A stretch of DNA of 64,000 nt from Bradyrhizobium sp. Its GTDB lineage: Bacteria > Pseudomonadota > Alphaproteobacteria > Rhizobiales > Xanthobacteraceae. Below, piece by piece: positions 34,693 to 41,686 of this stretch. Made by a program: the position numbers and the translations under genes. The notes below the pieces were generated by a model, which saw nothing but the letters and a program-made list of their open reading frames with translations, ran no database searches and was not told where the DNA came from. Within the stretch, counting starts at the first letter, position 1; each line of letters begins with the position of its first letter. The stretch is from contig NZ_JACRMG010000030.1 in the NCBI RefSeq assembly GCF_016219575.1, positions 1 through 64,000 of the forward strand, written 5' to 3'.

Positions 34693-35325
34693 CTAGTCAG
34701 CCTTTTCCTCAATCTCTCGTCTGAGTTCGTCCAGGCGCTTACCCTGGTAACTCCATTCCCATGGACCTGAGGCGCTGGGCCACTCATAGCCCTTACCGTT
34801 CAAAGCTTGAAGCGCAGCATCAGAAAGGGAAGTGACGTCTCCCTTGAAGTTGACCTTGTTCGTGTCATCGACGGTCGTGCATATAATCGTGGGGTCGACG
34901 AAGAGTTGAAGCTCCGTTCCCGGCATTATGCCGACCATTGAGAGACGGAAACGTGATCGACGTTTTGCGGCTTCAACCTCTGCCTTGACCTCACTGCTCT
35001 CGAATATTTCGTCTCCGAGTTTTACTTCCTTCACAGCCGCAAGACCCAAAGCAGCGCGGGCTCTCTCAGGTGCGAGTCGAAAAAACTCGCGGTTCTTGCT
35101 GAGCCGATGATCTCCAAAGGCCTCGTGCAAGCTGTCTTCCACAAACTTGGAGTTTGCAACCTCACAAGCGTAAAACAGCTCAAACGGCAGCGGGACGCCC
35201 GTCGAATAGAGGCCGCGGATTCTAATCGCAAGATCGCCGGTCGTTCGCCCAATCTTGACAAGGCCCGGCATCGCTTCGTTGATCAAGACATAGACAATCT
35301 CGGCCACCTGAAATCCCTTTCCCAT
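34693..35325 (-). CDS. GIY-YIG (T5orf172-type) nuclease-like protein
   Basis: A 210-residue protein. Residues about 8-95 look like a T5orf172/MUG113 GIY-YIG nuclease: IVYVLINEAMPGLVKIGRTTGDLAIRIRGL, VEDSLHEAFGDHRLSKNREFF. Residues about 130-205 resemble a DUF4357/RAMA-type module (GTELQLFVDPTIICTT, SLSDAALQALNGKG). Such proteins occur in mobile elements and defence-associated contexts; no partner gene is adjacent. The gene has visibly lower GC than its surroundings, which suggests recent acquisition. Confidence 0.75.
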   Translation of the reverse strand: MGKGFQVAEIVYVLINEAMPGLVKIGRTTGDLAIRIRGLYSTGVPLPFELFYACEVANSKFVEDSLHEAFGDHRLSKNREFFRLAPERARAALGLAAVKEVKLGDEIFESSEVKAEVEAAKRRSRFRLSMVGIMPGTELQLFVDPTIICTTVDDTNKVNFKGDVTSLSDAALQALNGKGYEWPSASGPWEWSYQGKRLDELRREIEEKAD

Positions 35326-35469
35326 CGCCAGGCAAGAGCGGGTTGAGCAAGGCCTCTTCGGTCTTGCAAGAGGTTAGCCAAGCGCTTCCTTGCGTTTCAG
35401 ATTCCGTTTTGTAGAACATGCTTGTCAAGCCCCAAAATCAAAAATATTTCTCTTTACCAGAATTCCGAT

Positions 35470-35850
35470 TTCCGTTATGTGTTACCCCGTCCCGTGCCCC
35501 TCAGAGGGGCGCTTCGCGGTCGTCACGGAACGTTGGGCGCGGGATGCGGTGGCCGCAGTGGGTGCAGGTGGTTAATCCACCCGACGAAAGCTTGCTGCGG
35601 ACGGCGAAATCGTGTGGTCCTGGCGCCGCGACCCTGGCGTCCATCCCCGCCGGCCTGTGCTGGCGGGGCAACGGGGGCAAGACAGGCCGTTCCCCGGGGA
35701 GATCACGTATAAGCCGTAAACCCATTGCGCGGGGAAAGCCGGGTCGTCTCGGCTGTACCTGTCAAACCCGTGTGCATTTTTTTGCTACAGATCGCACACG
35801 GTTATGCGGGTGCCGCCGGCGCCCGGCTTTCCCTGCGCCCTCTCTTCAAT
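35470..35850. repeat. Probable multicopy intergenic element (Bradyrhizobium-type)
   Basis: This non-coding stretch contains several short stems (GCCCCTCAGAGGGGC; GGTGGTTAATCCACC; CCGCCGGCCTGTGCTGGCGG) and fragments such as GGGCGCGGGATGCGGTGGCC that I recall as recurring between genes in Bradyrhizobium genomes. Only one copy is in this window, so repetition cannot be shown here. Open frames within it (both strands) look spurious. Confidence 0.4.
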
Positions 35851-35961
35851 GGGAGGGAGGAAGGAATGGCAAAACCTCGGGCAAACCGTGCCGCGGGAAC
35901 GAGAGCGTGTGTCTTCCGAATATCCAGGCCGCAATCGACCGCCGCCGCGAGAGCCGCGCGA

Positions 35962-36846
35962 CTATCCCGGCATCAGCCGCAACTGCGCTTCGCTGGCACC
36001 GCTGGCGCGGGCCGCTCCCGGCGGAGACGCCATCAGCACCTTCGCAAGATCCTCGGTCAGCTCGATATGCCGCACGATGTCCGGATTGATCGCCTTGGCG
36101 TGCGTCAGCGGCAGCATGTGGCCGGCGCCCGGCAGATGTTTCGTCTCCGCGCCCGGAATCAGCGCAGCGAGCTTTGCCACGATGCGCTGGGTCATGTAGG
36201 GCGACAGCCCGCCGGAAACCAGCAGCGTCGGCACGCGCAGGCCTGCTGCGGCAGAAGCGATGTTGACCTCGCCGAGAATGGCGGTGAAATCGAACGCCAC
36301 CTTCTCGATCACCTCGATCATGCGCAGCCGCGCTTCGCCGGGCAGCGTCTCCTGCGGCCCCGAGCCGCGCCAGAATTCCAGGAACCGGTCGAGCGCCTCC
36401 ATGTACATGCCGTTCCAGAGATCGACATGGACGCGCGTGCCCATGTCGGCGAACACGTCGTGCAGCCGCCGGTCCGCCGCGTTGTCGCGCAGCAGCGTCG
36501 GCAACACCGGCTCGATCAGCGTCAGGCTGCGGATGCGGCCCGCCCAGCGCTCGCTGGTCGCCATCTTGAAGGCGACCGCGCCGCCATAGGAATGGCCGAC
36601 CAGGTGAATCGGCCCTTCCGCGCGATCGATCTCTTCGCCGAGCGCTGCGACCTCGTCGGCCAGCGTCGTCGGCAGGATCGGCCGCCCGACATGCTTGCCG
36701 TATCCGGCAAGATCGGGCGCGATCATTTCGAAGCCGTCGCCGAGCGCTTCGCCAAGCCGCGTCCATTGCCGCCCCGAACCGAGCGAGCAGTGCAGGGCGA
36801 TGACGCTGGGCTTGTTGTCCTGTTGGGTGAAGGCGGAGGTCGCCAT
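35962..36846 (-). CDS. Alpha/beta hydrolase fold protein
   Basis: A 294-residue hydrolase with the oxyanion region ALHCSLGSGRQWTRL, nucleophile elbow VGHSYGGAVAF and C-terminal His in LPGAGHMLPLTH. This is the arrangement of esterase/haloperoxidase-like or ring-cleavage-product hydrolases; substrate unknown. The start at 36846 (MATSAFTQQD) is preferred over an upstream Arg-rich extension. Monocistronic. Confidence 0.88.
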   Translation of the reverse strand: MATSAFTQQDNKPSVIALHCSLGSGRQWTRLGEALGDGFEMIAPDLAGYGKHVGRPILPTTLADEVAALGEEIDRAEGPIHLVGHSYGGAVAFKMATSERWAGRIRSLTLIEPVLPTLLRDNAADRRLHDVFADMGTRVHVDLWNGMYMEALDRFLEFWRGSGPQETLPGEARLRMIEVIEKVAFDFTAILGEVNIASAAAGLRVPTLLVSGGLSPYMTQRIVAKLAALIPGAETKHLPGAGHMLPLTHAKAINPDIVRHIELTEDLAKVLMASPPGAARASGASEAQLRLMPG

Positions 36847-36882
36847 GGTGCTGCTTTCCCGTCTCTGGCGCGGCCGCGGCAT

Positions 36883-37210
36883 GCGGCGGCTGTTGCAGGC
36901 AGGATGAAGCGGCGCGGCGGCAAAGACTTTCAGCCGGGCGTGACTTGTCCTTGGGATATTCCTGATTTTCCCTTGGGAACCGCCAAGCGCGGGAAGCGGA
37001 TAGATTATAATACCATCGATTTATCAGATGCTTGGGTCAGAAACGTCACATTCTCGGGCCCCGTGGTATACCAGCAATTGTCAGGTCCCCCGACATGCGA
37101 TAGACACGCCCGCCCCCACGAAAAAGGGGCTTTCCCCGCGCCATGCATGGCCTCGTCTGCTCGGCTCGCGCGCCGGAAAAATTTGGGGCTTCGTTTGAGA
37201 GATTGAGAAC
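36883..37210. other. Intergenic gap with a TATAAT box
   Basis: No gene is visible. A TATAAT at 37006-37011 could be the -10 box for the reductase gene at 37211, but no good -35 hexamer lies at the right distance. Confidence 0.3.
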
Positions 37211-38275
37211 ATGGCGCGCAATATTCTGATCCTGGGGGCCTCCTATGGCTCCCTCTTGGGGACCAAGCTCCTGATGGCCGGTCACAACGTGACCCTGGTG
37301 TGCCGGCAGAAGACGGCCGACCTCATCAATCGCGACGGCACGCAGGTGCGCATCAAGCTGCGCGACGAGGCGGAGCACCGCGCGATCTTCTCGCGCGACC
37401 TGCCCGGCAAGCTCGATGCCACCACGCCGCAGGCGGTCGACATCTCCCGCTACGACCTCGTCGCGCTCGCCATGCAGGAGCCGCAATACACCAACCACAC
37501 CGTGCGCATGCTGATGGTGAAGATCGCGGCCGCTGGGCTACCGTGCCTCTCGATCATGAACATGCCGCCGCTGCCGTATCTCAAGCGCATCCCGGCGCTC
37601 TCAGGCATGGATCTCGAGGAGGCCTACACCAATGCCGCGGTGTGGGAGCGCTTCAAGCCGGGGCTGGTGACGCTGTGCTCGCCCGATCCGCAGGCCTTCC
37701 GTCCGCCGGAAGAGGCGGCGAACGTGCTGCATGTGGGGCTGCCCACCAATTTCAAGGCCGCGATCTTCGAGGACGAGAAGCACAACAAGCTCTTGCGCGA
37801 GCTCGAAGCCGATATCGACGCGGTCACGCTCGACGGCAAGGACGTGCCGGTGAAGCTGAAGGTGTTCGACTCGCTGTTCGTGCCGCTCGCCAAATGGTCG
37901 ATGCTCTTGACCGGCAACTACCGCTGCATCACGCCCAGCGATCCGCAGTCGATCCGCGACGCCGTGCACGGCGACATCAAGCAGTCGCAGGCCATCTACG
38001 ACCATGTCGACGCCATCGCCCGCAAGCTCGGCGCCGATGCCGCCGACCAGGTTCCGTTCGGCAAATACGCCAAGGCGGCGGAAAGCCTGCTGAAGCCGTC
38101 ATCGGCCGCGCGTGCGGTTGCCGCCGGCGCCCCCTTCATCGAGCGCGTCGACCTCCTGGTGAAGCTGATCTCGCATCAGCTCGGTCAGCCCAATCCCGAG
38201 ATCGACCGCACCGTCGAGATCGTCGACCAGAAGCTGAACGAGAAGATCGTCGGGGGAGGGTCGGGCGCGGCGTGA
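37211..38275 (+). CDS. Ketopantoate reductase (ApbA/PanE) family protein
   Basis: A 354-residue NAD(P)-binding dehydrogenase: ILILGASYGSLLGTKLLMAGHNVTLVCR is the Rossmann fold, and residues about 210-330 are the helical ApbA_C domain (FDSLFVPLAKWSMLLTGNYRC). It is longer than classical PanE (about 300 aa) and the residues around the catalytic Lys/Asn are not clearly conserved, so the substrate is probably not ketopantoate. Followed by a palindromic repeat. Confidence 0.82.
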   Translation: MARNILILGASYGSLLGTKLLMAGHNVTLVCRQKTADLINRDGTQVRIKLRDEAEHRAIFSRDLPGKLDATTPQAVDISRYDLVALAMQEPQYTNHTVRMLMVKIAAAGLPCLSIMNMPPLPYLKRIPALSGMDLEEAYTNAAVWERFKPGLVTLCSPDPQAFRPPEEAANVLHVGLPTNFKAAIFEDEKHNKLLRELEADIDAVTLDGKDVPVKLKVFDSLFVPLAKWSMLLTGNYRCITPSDPQSIRDAVHGDIKQSQAIYDHVDAIARKLGADAADQVPFGKYAKAAESLLKPSSAARAVAAGAPFIERVDLLVKLISHQLGQPNPEIDRTVEIVDQKLNEKIVGGGSGAA

Positions 38276-38316
38276 TTGATCCGTCATTCCGGGGCACGCG
38301 AAGCGAGCGACAGAGG

Positions 38317-38397
38317 GTAGGATGGGTAGAGCGAAGCGAAACCCATCATGGCTCCACGACGGAGTGATGGGTTTCGCTGGCGCTCTACCCATCCTAC
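38317..38397. repeat. Long intergenic hairpin repeat
   Basis: An 81-bp imperfect inverted repeat: left arm GTAGGATGGGTAGAGC then GCGAAACCCATCA, right arm TGATGGGTTTCGC then GCTCTACCCATCCTAC. This is a palindromic repeat type I recognise from Bradyrhizobium intergenic regions. It may act as a transcript end or RNA-stability element for the upstream reductase gene. Confidence 0.8.
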
Positions 38398-38505
38398 GGC
38401 TCCGAGAGAGGGACGACAAAATGGCGCAAGCCGCAAGCCATGGCGTCCGCGCATAAACCCGCTATCCTCCTCGGATTGCTCACCACCCATTTCAGGAGAC
38501 GCAGG

Positions 38506-38799
38506 ATGCAGGTCTGCAACGTCGTGAAATTCAAGGTCAAGCCCGGTCAGGAAAACGCCTTCCTCGACGCCCACCGCGCCGGCAAGGCGAAGTGGCCGGG
38601 CCTGGAGCGCGGCGTCATCATCAAGACCGGCGATCAGACGTTCTGCCTGATCGGCACGTGGCCGAGCCAGGAGGCCATGGTCGCCGCGCGGCCCGCGATG
38701 ATCAAGACGCTCGACAGTTTCCGCGCCACCCTCGACGACCAGGGCGAGGGCCGCGGCGTCACCGATGCCGTCTCCGGCGCGGTGGTGCTCGATCTGTAA
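38506..38799 (+). CDS. Small ABM-domain-like (dimeric alpha/beta barrel) protein
   Basis: A 97-residue protein with the antibiotic-biosynthesis-monooxygenase-like pattern (VVKFKVKPGQENAFLDAHRAG, CLIGTWPSQEAMVAARPAM). The ATG at 38506 follows CAGGAG. Such proteins may be oxygenases or simple ligand-binding dimers; no function is indicated. It lies 217 bp upstream of the lasso precursor. Confidence 0.75.
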   Translation: MQVCNVVKFKVKPGQENAFLDAHRAGKAKWPGLERGVIIKTGDQTFCLIGTWPSQEAMVAARPAMIKTLDSFRATLDDQGEGRGVTDAVSGAVVLDL

Positions 38800-38846
38800 T
38801 ATATTGCGCGCCGCCGGGTCGGCGGCATGTCACGATTTGATTCAGA

Positions 38847-38872
38847 GCGCATCCTCAATTCGGAGGATGCGC
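38847..38872. repeat. Perfect 10-bp-arm hairpin upstream of the lasso precursor
   Basis: GCGCATCCTC and GAGGATGCGC pair perfectly around a 6-nt loop (AATTCG). There is no T-run after it, so it is not a standard terminator. It may end the ABM-like transcript or be a protein-binding site. Confidence 0.6.
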
Positions 38873-39015
38873 CGGCGATCGAAGGCAAGTAGTTTTCATC
38901 GATGCCTGCCGCGGATGAGTTTCGTTCGCAGCAGGCAAGCTTGCCAGCACAGAACGGCGGCTGCTAGAAAATCCCGGGCGTGATTTGCGCCCGTTTGAAT
39001 TGATGGAGATACTTC

Positions 39016-39129
39016 GTGAAGTCCTACACCAAACCGACGCTCGTCAAACTGGGTACGCTTTCGCTGATCAAGTCCAACGCCACCGGTCCGAGCACCGACG
39101 GCAAGAAGTATTCCGGCTTCTTCAAGTAA
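39016..39129 (+). CDS. Lasso peptide precursor (A)
   Basis: A 37-codon gene with a GTG start, preceded by GGAG at 39005-39008 (7-nt spacing). The product begins MKSYTKPTLVKLGTLSLIK and ends SNATGPSTDGKKYSGFFK. Residues 4-13 match the lasso leader motif YxxPxLxxxG (Tyr4, Pro7, Leu9, Gly13) that is bound by the B1 protein. The only acidic residue is Asp28, so it must close the macrolactam ring; a 7-, 8- or 9-residue ring then puts core residue 1 at Ala22, Asn21 or Ser20. The leader lacks the usual Thr at -2. It is followed by a terminator and surrounded by all other lasso genes, which makes the call much stronger than the short frame alone would. Confidence 0.85.
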   Translation: MKSYTKPTLVKLGTLSLIKSNATGPSTDGKKYSGFFK

Positions 39130-39154
39130 TATTCTGGATCGAACGAAAATCTCG

Positions 39155-39190
39155 GCGGCGGGCTTGTCGAAAGCGCGCCGCTTTTTCTTT
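39155..39190 (+). terminator. Rho-independent terminator after the lasso precursor
   Basis: Stem GCGGCGGGC (39155-39163) and GCGCGCCGC (39173-39181) with one mismatch, followed by TTTTTCTTT. It lies between the convergent precursor and cyclase genes. Confidence 0.75.
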
Positions 39191-39198
39191 GTCCCGCT

Positions 39199-40986
39199 TC
39201 AATGATCCGCAAATCGCGCGACCATCAGCCCGGCAACATTCTTCGCCGACGCATGCCGGATGAAGGCTTCGCGCCATCCCAGATAACCCATCAGCGCCAT
39301 CACGGAACGCGTGGAGCTGGTGGTCATCCCGAACGAGAGCTGCTCCAGCGCGTAGGCCGCCGCGCGGCGGTCGATCCAGCCCTCGGGCACGGTGTGCAGC
39401 AGCGCATCGAAATACGGCCGGCCCTTGTTGGCATATTTCAGCAGGAACGAATCGAAGGTGAACGTATCGTTTTGGCGTGCACGCAGCGAATCCGGCACGA
39501 TGCCCTTCTGGCTTTCCCTGAGCAGCTCCTTGTAACGGCCGTCGAAATCATGCACCAGCAGCGCGCTCACCTCGCCATAGACGAAGTCGAGCAGGGGCAG
39601 GTCGCAAAAGGGCGAGGCGTCGGTGAGGCCCTTCGCGGCAAAATGGCTTTGCGTCACCGTCCGCGGTGCGGCGGGATAACCCCAGTCGTCGCAGATGATG
39701 CCGTCGCCGACCAGCTCGCGCTCGCGGGCGTATCTCTCCTCGGTATAGGCGCGAAGGCCCTCTCCGCAGCGCAGCCACGGCACCCTGTCGGTCAGCATGC
39801 GCTGCATGTTGACGTCGCCGACGTCGAACGGATTCCAGCGCCCACCGGCAAAGGCGCCGTTGAGCCGCTGGTGCAGGGCTTCGGGCAATTGCGACAGCAC
39901 ACTTTGCCAGCCGAGATTGGCCCGGCCGCGCGACAGCAGGCGGCTCGCCGGCGGCAGCGCTCCGGCAAACAGCGCGTATTGGCGATGCCGCAGCAGCCAG
40001 GGCAGGAACGACGGCGAGCGCAGGAACAGCTGGTCCGCGCCGAAACCGGTGAACACCAGCGAGCCGGGCTCGGCAACCCCGGCGACCGATCGCGAAAACC
40101 AGTCGCCGAACCAGAAGAAATCGCTGGGCTCGTCAGAGTAACCGGGATCGGTGTCGACGGCATCGGGCAACGCTTCCGGCGGCATGATGACGAGATCGAT
40201 GCCGTAGCGATCGGCGACCTCTCGCGCGTAACCTTCGCTGATCGCGTGCGAGGGCAGATGCGGCTGCGAAAACATCACGCCGCGAATACCGGAGGCCTGC
40301 TCTCCCAGGAGGCAGGCGATGAACGACGAGTCGAGCCCGCCGGAGATCTCGACGCAGATCCTGGCATCCGCTGCAGCGGCAAGGCGGCCCTTGATCGAGT
40401 CGCGCAGGATCGCGAGGATCTGCGGCGCCACGTCCTCGCGGCGCTGCCCGGCATCGAGAAGATAGCCGTAGCTTCTCCGCACCAGCTGTTCTCGCGTGAT
40501 GGCGCCCCCGAGGCGGATCAATTCTCCCGGCAGCACGCGGCTGACGTCGCGCAGCGGCGTCTCCCTGGACAGGAACTGATAGCCGGGTACGATGAGCACG
40601 TGCCGGGCGAGATAATCCTCGTTCCAGCGCGTCGCGGCGGCGTCGAAGAAAAATCCAAGGCGATTGGCAACCGCGCCGTCCGCTTCGCGGTAGTAGAGCT
40701 GGTACTGCGAGGTGAAGCTTTTGAATCCGTAGACCGCGTCATCGGCCGCGATCAGCGCGACAAAGTCGCCTTCCGCCCTGGCGATCGCCTGAGGCCCCTC
40801 GCGGCCGATCATCTCGGCGAGGTGCCGAAGCGCCTCCGGGCCGGTCCGACCGTCGAGGCGGAAGACGGCGCCCTCGATCAGGATCTTTCCCAGGGTGCAA
40901 TCGATGGTGCGGCAGCCGCGATCCGCACTCCACCGGATCGGCGCGGGCCGCGCATCGACGTTTGCTTGCTCCAGCGCAGGGCTCAT
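39199..40986 (-). CDS. Lasso peptide macrocyclase (C), asparagine-synthetase-like
   Basis: A 595-residue asparagine synthetase homologue. An N-terminal Ntn-like domain (residues about 30-170) lacks the catalytic Cys2 needed for glutaminase activity, as expected for lasso cyclases. The C-terminal domain has the ATP pyrophosphatase loop ISGGLDSS at 214-221 and FSQPHLPSHAISEGYAREVADRYGID. The enzyme would adenylate the ring-closing Asp side chain of the precursor and form an isopeptide bond with the new N-terminus. Convergent with the precursor gene and divergent from the B2 gene. Confidence 0.92.
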   Translation of the reverse strand: MSPALEQANVDARPAPIRWSADRGCRTIDCTLGKILIEGAVFRLDGRTGPEALRHLAEMIGREGPQAIARAEGDFVALIAADDAVYGFKSFTSQYQLYYREADGAVANRLGFFFDAAATRWNEDYLARHVLIVPGYQFLSRETPLRDVSRVLPGELIRLGGAITREQLVRRSYGYLLDAGQRREDVAPQILAILRDSIKGRLAAAADARICVEISGGLDSSFIACLLGEQASGIRGVMFSQPHLPSHAISEGYAREVADRYGIDLVIMPPEALPDAVDTDPGYSDEPSDFFWFGDWFSRSVAGVAEPGSLVFTGFGADQLFLRSPSFLPWLLRHRQYALFAGALPPASRLLSRGRANLGWQSVLSQLPEALHQRLNGAFAGGRWNPFDVGDVNMQRMLTDRVPWLRCGEGLRAYTEERYARERELVGDGIICDDWGYPAAPRTVTQSHFAAKGLTDASPFCDLPLLDFVYGEVSALLVHDFDGRYKELLRESQKGIVPDSLRARQNDTFTFDSFLLKYANKGRPYFDALLHTVPEGWIDRRAAAYALEQLSFGMTTSSTRSVMALMGYLGWREAFIRHASAKNVAGLMVARFADH

Positions 40987-41048
40987 TGCAGCTTTCGGGC
41001 CTTGTTTGCTATGTTTCGCAACGAAGAGCCTTACAGAACCTTTTGCCC

Positions 41049-41441
41049 ATGAGCACGCTCGTTTTATTCCTCTCGCACTTTTCCACGAAGCTGTTCGGCA
41101 TCGACCGCACCGTTGCGTTTTTCCGATGGCTGGGGCGCGTGGCGGGGCTCGGCCGCTCGGGACTGAGCGCGGAAGAGCTCGCCGAACGCGCGATTCGCGG
41201 CATGCAGCTGCTGCCGCTTCGCGTCGAATGTCTCGACCAGGCGATCGTCACCTGGTACGCGCTCAACCGCCATGGTCATCCGGCCTCCTTGCGGATCGGA
41301 ATGCGGCTGGCTCCGCTGTCGGGGCATGCCTGGGTGACCTGCAAGGAGCAAACGTTCGTCAAAACGCCCGGCATGGAGGATTTCACAATCGTGGCGTCCT
41401 ATCCGCCCTGGTCGGAACACGCCTCCGCCAGCTTGAGCTGA
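41049..41441 (+). CDS. Lasso peptide leader peptidase (B2), transglutaminase-like
   Basis: A 130-residue protein of the McjB C-terminal (transglutaminase-like) family. Catalytic Cys61 sits in RVECLDQAIVTWYAL and His93 in LSGHAWVTC. It would cleave the leader from the precursor in concert with B1. Residues 1-35 are hydrophobic and aromatic, as is typical of B2 N-termini. It is on the opposite strand to B1, the cyclase and the exporter, and its 3' end overlaps the 3' end of the B1 gene by 43 bp. Confidence 0.9.
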   Translation: MSTLVLFLSHFSTKLFGIDRTVAFFRWLGRVAGLGRSGLSAEELAERAIRGMQLLPLRVECLDQAIVTWYALNRHGHPASLRIGMRLAPLSGHAWVTCKEQTFVKTPGMEDFTIVASYPPWSEHASASLS

Positions 41442-41686
41442 ACCAGCTCGCCGATCAGCACGTCGAGATCGCCCCGCAGTTCCGCGCGCGTGGCGCCATA
41501 TTCGTCCGCGAGCCTTGCCGACGCATCGTCGAGACCCATCTCGAGCGCCAGCCGCACCATCCGCGCAGCCGTTTCGTTGAGGCCGTAGGAATCGCCGGAG
41601 CGAACCGAGAACAGCACGTCCTTGCCGTCCACATTGGTGAGGGTCGTGCCGGGAGCCAGTCGAATGCGCATGTTGATCCGTTTCAA
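41399..41686 (-). CDS. Lasso RiPP recognition protein (B1), PqqD-like
   Basis: A 95-residue PqqD-fold (RRE) protein: TLTNVDGKDVLFSVRSGDSYGLNETAARMVRLALE, then a helical half (ASARLADEYGATRAELRGDLDVLIGELVQLKL). This domain binds the YxxPxLxxxG leader and presents the precursor to B2 and the cyclase. The start overlaps the exporter stop by 4 bp, so they are co-transcribed. Confidence 0.92.
   Translation of the reverse strand: MKRINMRIRLAPGTTLTNVDGKDVLFSVRSGDSYGLNETAARMVRLALEMGLDDASARLADEYGATRAELRGDLDVLIGELVQLKLAEACSDQGG

Noticed and set aside
35418..36089. Plus-strand frames in the 35.4-36.1 kb region, and a minus-strand frame with a CxHCGH motif
   Set aside because: They lie in a structured non-coding element and run antisense into the hydrolase gene. 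The zinc-ribbon-like string is too short and isolated.
37006..37011. TATAAT with GGATAGATTATAATACC resembling the TetR operator at 23211
   Set aside because: The palindromic CGRCCRGTCG core is missing; only the AT-rich -10 box is shared.
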